52,025 nt of DNA from Ectocarpus siliculosus (Eukaryota > Sar > Phaeophyceae > Ectocarpales > Ectocarpaceae). A program made the translations under genes and the position numbers. Positions 10,860-19,800 of the stretch are shown in pieces. The stretch is from the NCBI GenBank assembly GCA_000310025.1, contig FN649754.1:251069-303093 (forward strand). Direction: 5' to 3'. The notes under the pieces were generated by a model that searched no databases, was not told where the DNA came from, and saw only the letters and a program-made list of their open reading frames with translations. The number at the start of each line of letters is the position of its first letter. Position 1 is the stretch's first letter.

Positions 10860-12060
10860 AAACATATCTATCTCTATCATCCACAGTTAAAACGGTCTTG
10901 AATAAAATTGGCAGTGAAAAAGTATTTTGAAAAGAATACAACTTCTCTGTCGAGAATTCTGCACTGAAACCAATATAACATAGTCAAAGAATCCTACCCT
11001 AGAACGTTTGTTGTCGACGTCGGGCTACCCCACACCGAAAAATAAAAAAACGCTGGTGGAATCGAAGAAAAGCAGCTAGCTTCCGGCGGCGCAATGAATC
11101 CATTGCTCATCTATCTATCCCAGACTCTCATCTGTGGAGGAGACGAATTCGTTGTGTCATAAGTTGGAAAAAAATAAAAGGGCCTCGGTCAGAAGAAGGG
11201 GTTCGTCCACCGCTGCAGCGAGAAACATTAACATTTACTCGCTGCAGCGGTGCAAGAAACCCTTCTTCTGACCGAAGACTGCTATTTTTTCGTACTTCCG
11301 ACACAACGAATGCATCTCCTCCACAGATGAGAGGCAGTTACTCGCTGCAGCGGTGCAAGAAACCCTTATTATATCAACCTCTATCATCCACAGTTAAAAG
11401 AGTCTTGAATAAAATTGGCAGTGAAAGAGTATTTTGAAAAGTGTACAACCATTCTGTCGAGAATCCTGCTTTGAAACCTATTATAGTCAAAGAATCCTAG
11501 ACTAGAACGTATAGTGTCGACGCTGGGCTACCCCACACCGAGAAATAAGAAAACGCTGGTGGAATCGAAGAAAAGCAGCTAGCTTCCGGCGGCGCAATGA
11601 ATTCATTGCTCATCTATCTATCCCAGACTCTCATCTGTGGAGAAGATGAATTGGTTGTGTCGTAGGTTGGAAAATATAGCAGGGCCTCGGTCAGAATAAG
11701 GGCTTCTTGCACCGCTGCATCGAGTTAAACAGCAAGGGGTTCTTGCACCGCTGCAGCGATTACTGTGATCCTCTTATTCTGACCGAGGCCCTTCTATATT
11801 TTCCAACCTACGACACAACCAATTCATCTTCTCCACAGATGAGAGTCTGGGATAGATAGATGAGCAATGAGTTCATTGCGCCGCCGGAAGCTAGCTAATT
11901 TTCTGCGATTCCCCAGTGTTTTCTTTGTTCTCGGTGTGGGGTAACCCAACGTCGACAATATTCGTTCTGGTGTAGGATTCTTTAACTAAATAGGTTTCAG
12001 CGCAGGATTTTCGACAGGGCACCTGTTCATTTGGTCGAGTCCTTCAAATAATCCTTATCT
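10860..12060. mobile_element. Large fold-back element, two head-to-tail copies
   Basis: Left arms at about 10,870-11,190 and 11,380-11,705 are direct repeats of each other (shared blocks include ATCCACAGTTAAAA, GAATAAAATTGGCAGTGAAA, GTCGAAGAAAAGCAGCTAGC and TTCCGGCGGCGCAATGAA). Each is followed by inverted copies of itself: a short one near 11,225-11,335 and a long one at 11,765-12,055. CGCTGCAGCGGTG motifs sit at the turn points. There is no open frame over 60 codons in 10,930-12,055. It resembles a long-TIR fold-back transposon lacking its own transposase. Confidence 0.75.
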
Positions 12061-12116
12061 TGAGCCTGACTTTCTTTTGCTCCCCAGGTTCTTGAGTGTT
12101 GGCGCGTAACGGTAAC

Positions 12117-15100
12117 TCACCGAAGCGGCACGAGAACCCCGGCGCCATCGCACGGTGACGTCACTACGCACTCGCACGCGTTGCCCGTTTCGGCCAGGTA
12201 CTCTTCTCTCAGCTTGGTCATGAGAGCCTCCGCTGCTTCCGCCTTGACCAGCGTCACGGTACATCCTCCTGAAGCGCGAAGGGCACATGGCAGGAGGCCG
12301 AAGACGCAATATTTACGAGAGCTGGAACTGAGTGCAGTTCAACCAACGCGAGAGTTTTATCGATAAAAGAAAAAGCTAGTCAGGACGCAGCGTTTGCTCC
12401 AAGAACACTGGAACGCGACGTACGGGTCTGGTGACAGAACCCGCCGCCGCTTACATAAACATAAACTGGACGTTAAGAAATTGAAGAATCCATTTTCACG
12501 GCAAAGGTAGAAACCTGTTTATTCCCGGTTGGTTTCCCCGTTCACCAATCAGGTGCAATCTCGAGGTTTGCGCAAAATAACAGCTTCTTCGCGTAGTGGC
12601 TGGCGCGTTCTGCTGAGGGGGACTTTTTCGCCGTCACAAAAAAACGTCATTGAAGTGTCGAAACCTGAAAATGCGGCAAGATGGAAACAGCGTGCGTTTC
12701 ATGCTGAAACGTGATTGGCTGGCTTACCGAAGCCTCCGCCCGTCATTCTGCTGCCGTACACGCCATCCGTGCCCATGGCGATCGATACCAGGAGGTCCAA
12801 CTCCTTGATGCTCACCTTTGCGGAGAAATAAACCAATTAGCCATCAGACAATTGCAATGGCGGGTTAAGTGATAAACAACAAGCGAGCAAAGTAATCAAG
12901 GTGTAGTCCGACAACAACTGATGGGGCTGAGTGCTCTGATAAGAGGCGTACGCTGCCAGAGACATTCTCAAGACCAGGAGGTCCAACTCCATGATTGTTA
13001 CCATACCGAACCCATTGCGATAGGACACCTAACGGCACACGGAAGAAAAAACTAACCAAGGGATCATCAGACAACAGTTATGGTGGGCTTAGTGTTTTTA
13101 ACAGGGCGTTCGCTGCCCAAGGCAATATTCTTTTTTAAGGGTGCAAGGACATTAGCTAGCGTGGTTTCGACAGAACCGCATGCAATGACAGCAGTAACGA
13201 GAGCCAGCTCGGCTCAGAATCGATCAAATCTCCGCGGGAATCGACAAATTGAGGAGATTATTTTCCCAAACACGGACTCTCTCTGCGCGCAGATCTGAAG
13301 CAATTCCACGTCTTGGAAGGCAACCGGCGCCACAACTTTCCGAGGGTTGCATACGCAAGATAACACACACCCCGTGGACCTATTTTGAAAGCTCGATTAC
13401 TCCCCGACGAATAGGGTGCCGAAGGCTAACGATGCGTGTTCGGAAAGCTCTCGACAGGACGGTTCCAACTCCGCCATTTTCGGCACCGTCACTGCTTTCC
13501 CGGCCGAGAAATCAAGCTTTGAAAACCGGCCCGGGGGGTTTGATATCTTAGGCAACCTACGGCGGTGAGTTCAGGACCTCCTATTTTGCCCGCTAGTTTC
13601 TTACTCTTCCTGTGGGGTATATCAACAGTTAACAATATAGGTTTTGGTATGGGATTTAACCGAGCATCTTCTAATGGTCAAGCTCTTAAATTTATATTTC
13701 TGAAGCCTGAATCTCTCAACTCCCAGGTGGTCCTTAGCTCCCAGACTATATTGATAACTCCCAGGTTGTTGCATTTAAGCGGTGGTAATGCCTTCCTTCT
13801 ACACCACACCTCGTAGTCATCCCTCAGTGAAGTGTGACTCTCAGTCATGCACCCTCCAACGATCCCGTAATCCTTGCGGCGCAGAGCCATGGCGCAGCAG
13901 AGAGTCCGCCTGTCCTCGGACACCACGTGCCGGGCACGCTTGAAGACCTGATGCCCCCCCCCCCCGACGTGTCCCACGCAAAATATGACGAAACAAGTAG
14001 GAATGAGGACGATTTTGCAGCGCCCGTCAAAAGTGTTGCACCCGTCATACACAAAGCGATAACATACCGTAAATTACGTGCGAGATGTGATTGACCCATC
14101 GCATGAAAGCATATAGTGATGAAATGCGTATGCATGAAAGGGGCGAAGTTGCGTGTAGCACCCGTCATTCATACCGCGGAAATGTATCACACGTGTATAA
14201 TACGACACCCGATCCACCCTTCACAGGAACGCGTCGTGGCGAGAGACGTACTGCAGAGGACAAAAATTGTTGCGTCCGCCATACATAAGAGGGAGAAAAA
14301 ACGCACCATATGTACGACAAGTGATCGACCCCGCACGCAAAGGGCGACGAAAAGCGTGCAGACGACAAAACCATTGCGTCCGTCACATCGTACCGTGCAG
14401 CAACAGCGCATGGACGAAACTTGACCAGTCGCAGGCATGAACGACGAACTGTTGCAGTGGACAAAACTGTTGCGCCTACGCCACAAAAGTATCGTCGTCT
14501 CGTGCAGCGACAACATGCGTACGACCGAAGCACGAGTCCTCGACTACACGCAAACAGTCGTGGGTTCTTCGATAAAAGAAACAGGAGGCCGGCCTGGTCT
14601 TTTCATCCCGGTATAACGCATCCAGGGAATGGACTCCGATCATAAAAACCTTCAAAGGCACTCAGTTTTCAGATTCGAATCTGGTTCGTGTGGGCTGGAT
14701 CGAGAAAAACTACGGACGAATTGCATGTATATTGTACTTCGAAGTAGTATACTACAAGTAAAACCAGTGCATGAGATTGCAACAACAACCAACAACAACA
14801 AGAGGAACAGCACTTGCCCATCCGCACCAGTGATGGGGGTGTAGCTCAAATGGTAGAGCGGTTCATTAGCATTGAACAGGTAGGGAGATCGATGCTCTCC
14901 ACCTCCACTTTTCTCTTTTTTGCTCTCGTGTCAGTATTTGTTTTTCGCTCGTGTCCGTGTTTTCCTTTTTCGCTGAACCAAGCCGCTTTCACAGACCTTA
15001 AGGGTAACTCTTAACGAAGAAATCAGATCTCGAAATCGCATTTCGATATAAGAATGAAAGAGTCGGATCTACCCAAATCCGGACGGAAATGGCCTGTGTG

Positions 15101-16565
15101 CCTTAACGGGAGATCTGCCAAATGGAAACGAATCTCTGCAGTCCACCGCGAACAACCCGAGAGGTCCGCCGCTTGCCGACTGCCGGATTGCTGTTGTGAC
15201 GTACTGTTATGACGTGGCCACAGCTATCGCTCCCGAGAAGCACACGCCAAACGCGTACATGGCCTCTGTGCGGTACTGACGCGATGTCTATGCATGTGAG
15301 ACTTTGAATCGAGCCTCGTCCGACGGAAAGCCACCAATTCGTCTGTGCATTTGAGGTTCGACAACCCACAGGAGATTGTCCCACAGACCAACACATCCCG
15401 TACACGTTTGTGTTCGCCGCCAGTCACGTGCAACAACGATGCGCAGTCACTCTCGCTTTGGATTGGCTTTTTGTGCTCTCTCTCTCCTCTGTGCTCGGCG
15501 GTCGATGGATTTCGTGTGGATGGGGGTGTAGGTGGGCACGCGCCGTGCATGCGAGTAGACCGTGGTCCCGCAACTATGGTTGCGGTTCACCCAAATCGAG
15601 ATCCGATTAAATCATTTCACCTTTTTTCAAGTCCCGATTTAGTTTTGGGTCGTCCTGTTTTATGTCCTAAAGATTCCATAACATTTCAGCCAATCAACAA
15701 CAGAGTTCTTTGGATCTTACGGTCTTAAAATAACCAAATCTGAATGTGATTTCGTGATCTGATTTCTTCGTTTAAGACCTACCCTAACAACAACAACTAC
15801 GACAACAATAGGAGGAGGAACAACCACCCCGGTGCTCAGCCGGTGATGGGGGTGTAGCTCAAATGGTAGAGCGGTTCATTAGCATTGAACAGGTAGGGAG
15901 ATCGATGCTCTCCACCTCCACTTTTTTATCTTTTTTGCTCTCGTGCCAGTATTTTCTTCGCTCGTGTCCGTGTTCTAGTGTTTTCCTTTTTCGCTGAACC
16001 AAGGCGCTTTTGTAGCCTTAACAACAACAACTACGACAACAATAGGAGGAGGAACAACCACTCCGGTGATCAGCCGGTGATGGGGGTGTAGCTCAAATGG
16101 TAGAGCGGTTCATTAGCATTGAACAGGTAGGGAGATCGATGCTCTCCACCTCCACTTTTATCTTTTTTGCTCTCGTGCTAGTATTTTTTTGTTCGCTCGT
16201 GTCCGTGTTTTCCTTTTTAACTGAACCAAGGCGCTTTTGCAGCCTTAACAACAACAACTACGACAACAATAGGAGGAGGAACAACCTACACAATACCAAG
16301 TCATTGATGGGGGTGTAGCTCAAATGGTAGAGCGGTTCATTAGCATTGAACAGGTAGGGAGATCGATGCTCTCCACCTCCACTTTCATCTTTTTTCCCCT
16401 CGTGTCAGTATTCTTTTCTTTTCCTCGTCCTTTATTCTTACTGAACCTAAGCCGCCTTTACAGCCTCAACAACATATTAACATGTTCTTTGTTCCCTAGT
16501 GTACTTTTTTCCCTTTTTTTCTTTTTTTGTTGCTGAACCAAGCCGCTTCCACAGCCTCAACAACA

Positions 16566-16603
<38 letters not shown>

Positions 16604-16665
16604 AAGACAAGCCAAGACAAGACAAGAACAAGAACAAGAACAAGACATGAACAACAACAACAACA

Positions 16666-16697
<32 letters not shown>

Positions 16698-16834
16698 AAG
16701 ACAAGAACAAGAACAAGAACAAGAACAAGAACAAGACATGAACAACAACAACAACGACGACGACGACGACGACGACAAGACAAGACAAGAACAAGAACAA
16801 GAACAAGAACAAGACATGAACAAGAACAACAACA

Positions 16835-16866
<32 letters not shown>

Positions 16867-19800
16867 ATGAATGCTTTCGTACCTTTTCGTCCACCTCGTC
16901 CTTGACTTCAAGCACCCACGCCAGGGAAGCGTCGCGTAGCTGCTCAACCTCCGGATGCCTCTTTTTGATCTGAATCGCATCCATTCCCGCATGTACGCAC
17001 ACAGCGCCCCCGTGAGGAACAAACCATTTCCTACAAGCAAAGAAGAACTCGTCCAACTCGGACCGCAACACACCACGACTCACGCGCGATTGCCTTGTCT
17101 CTTCCACGTCTTCTCTGGCTGTCCTCACGAGTTGCAAGAACGAAGATATCACTGCCCCGCTATGTCCTCTACTGGAATACTCCATTCATTTATTGGTCGG
17201 GTTTGCTGTGGTACCGCAGCCGGAAGGTCAATCGATACGTTTCCGAAAAGCTCTCGACGACACCCTTCCAACGCCGTTGAGTTCGGCACTGCCACCGCTG
17301 TTCTCGCTGCAGAGCAACCGAGATTAAAAAAAAAATGGCCCAACAGGGGTGTGTGTGTGGTGCCTTATGCAACCTACCGTAACTCAGCTTTGAAAATCGG
17401 TCCAGGGGGCGGGGGTGTTATCTCACGCAACCCAAGGTAACTCAGCTCTGAACATCGGTCCAGCGGGGGGGGGGGGTACATTACGCGACCTACGGTACTC
17501 ACCGCCTCCACGGCGTCCTTACACTGCTGCACCCTCTCCCCGTACGCTCCGCTCGCGTTTCTGTGTCGAATCCCGGTGTTGGTCACGACGAACACCACTC
17601 CGGAGTCATCCAGGGGCACCGTCTCGAAGGCGTTCGTCCTGGGGGGGGTGGGGGAGGTGGGGGCGTACTCTCATGTTTTTTGCATGCCTTAGCGGTTAGA
17701 CCATTGACCACGCGTCCTCGAGAGGACGGAGCACTGCGGGGGGGGGGAAATGCGCATGGTTGGGGTGTTGGAAGAAATGCAGTAGTAGTTGCGACGACGA
17801 AGAACATCAAACAACACCTCGGGGTCATCCAGGGGCACCTTTTCGAAGGCGTTCGTCCTACGGGGGAACTCTAATGTTTTGCATTGCAATAGCTGGTAGA
17901 CCGTGGACCAAGAGCCCTCCAGAGCACGGAGCATAGTTCCCGTAGGACCCGTCACCGATGGCCAATCGTTCCTTCTTACGTTGCCATAAGTCGCTCAAAA
18001 ATGTTCCCTAGCCTTTTTTCTATCCAATCGATATCACTTCCCGACCTTTCAGCCCATTTCCCATCCCCCAGTATATGCTACTGCTGTCTTCTCCAGGCTA
18101 TTCTATGCCTCACAAACACCTCTTTGTGGCTCCCTTCTACTTTTCCCAGTTCAGTCATGCACATTTCTCTCTCATTTTCGTGGACTGGCCAACGTTCCCA
18201 CAGGACCAATCACCGTGCATAGCAATAACTTCTCAGGCGGCGGCGCGTACTTCTGAATGTCTCCACCACAGTAGCGTAGAACATTTTGGTTCTTTACTGT
18301 TCACCTGCAGTCGACCAGCAGCGTAGTCCCAGCGACGGCTAGCGCGGACACGAACTGATCCATGATGCCGCACGGGATGCCCATGAAGTTGTGGTCCGAC
18401 CACTGACAACTGATCAAACGGTTTCAGGTACACGAGGATGAATTCTACTGAGGAAAATAAAGGGTAGATGCGCCACACAATGCTATAGATTTGTGAAGGA
18501 AGGAGTAGTACAACCCACACCACCTACCGAGAGTTGCGTAAGACACCACACCCCCTGGACCGATTTGCAAAGCTCGATTTCTCTGCAGCACAGGTAGGGA
18601 CGGCGCGGAACAATGGCGGCGTGAGAACCGTCTCGTCGACATCTTCCCGAAAACGTGTAGTTTTATTGCGGATTCCTCTCCATCGTGGAGTCATCGAGCG
18701 TTGAAAACCGGTCCAGGGAGTGTACGATCTTATGCGACCTACGGTACCATTGGTGTGGGGTAGGGTCCAAGTTCTTGCGACCACAGTCTTAGGCCCTCTA
18801 TGAGATGGGTTAAAAACTCGGGTGCCCGCAACAGGGTGGGTGAAACTGGCTGGCACAAATGGAATATTCAAGACGGTGAACAAATTGAATAAGGGTCTGG
18901 TGCATACCCACCATATAAAGGGCTTACGACTGTACATCTCAAAAATCCCTCAACTGCGTAGCTATTCTTTTCCAAGTTCTTACAATCAGCGGTGGCGCGT
19001 TCTGCAAATCTGGTTGGGGTTGCTGTTCCAGCGGTAGGGCTTTCCGTGAACTACAGGCTCAAAGCGCTCGCAATATTACGGAGAAGAGCAGGCACAGATA
19101 CAGAAGCGCGCCCGCTTGATTGATCGGAGCACCCCATCCATCCATGTCCGCAACCCCAAACCCGTCGGAAACAGCTTTTCTAACGACACACGATCAATCA
19201 GAGAGCATCACGGGAAAAACGTAACCCCCCTATTTAATAGTGGGTGTGCTTTGTTGTTGTTTCGGGTATGCGTACTATTCAATTTTCAGTTTCGGGGACC
19301 CCGTTCCACGCACAGAGGGGGGTCCCTGTTTAGTGCCGGTTGAATAGTGCATATGCCCGGTATACTGCCGGTGTTTTCGGCGAGCAAAAAATACCCTGAA
19401 AAGTGTGGTGCACGTCTCACCACGAAAAGTGGGGGGACTGTCGCCATGTCGCCACACACACGAACACACTTGAATTTTCAAACCATTTGTCAGTATTTGA
19501 ATAGTGCCGGTCCGGCGTAGTGCCGGTCCGGCGTAGTGCCAGTGAAAAATCTGGGCACATACCGGCACCAAACAGGGACCCCCTCTGTATCGACAACAAC
19601 CTCCGGCGTGCAGGCCGTTTCTCCCTTACCGGAGCGCCTTGTCGACGCCGCCGACCCGCACACCCGTGATCTCTTCCAGGAGGGTCGCCATCGACACCTC
19701 CAAAGCCGCCGAGCTGGATAACCCTCCCCCCAGCGGTACGTTCGACGCGATGGCGGCGTCGAAGCTCAGCTCGTACCCTTCCGGCACATCCTTGCGAAAA

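Noticed and set aside
16477-17185. Two 199-229 codon minus-strand frames rich in Arg, Val, Leu, Ser or Cys
   Set aside because: They are translations of the GAC/ACAAG microsatellite; only the 29 codons at 16,883-16,969 are real, as galactokinase exon 6.
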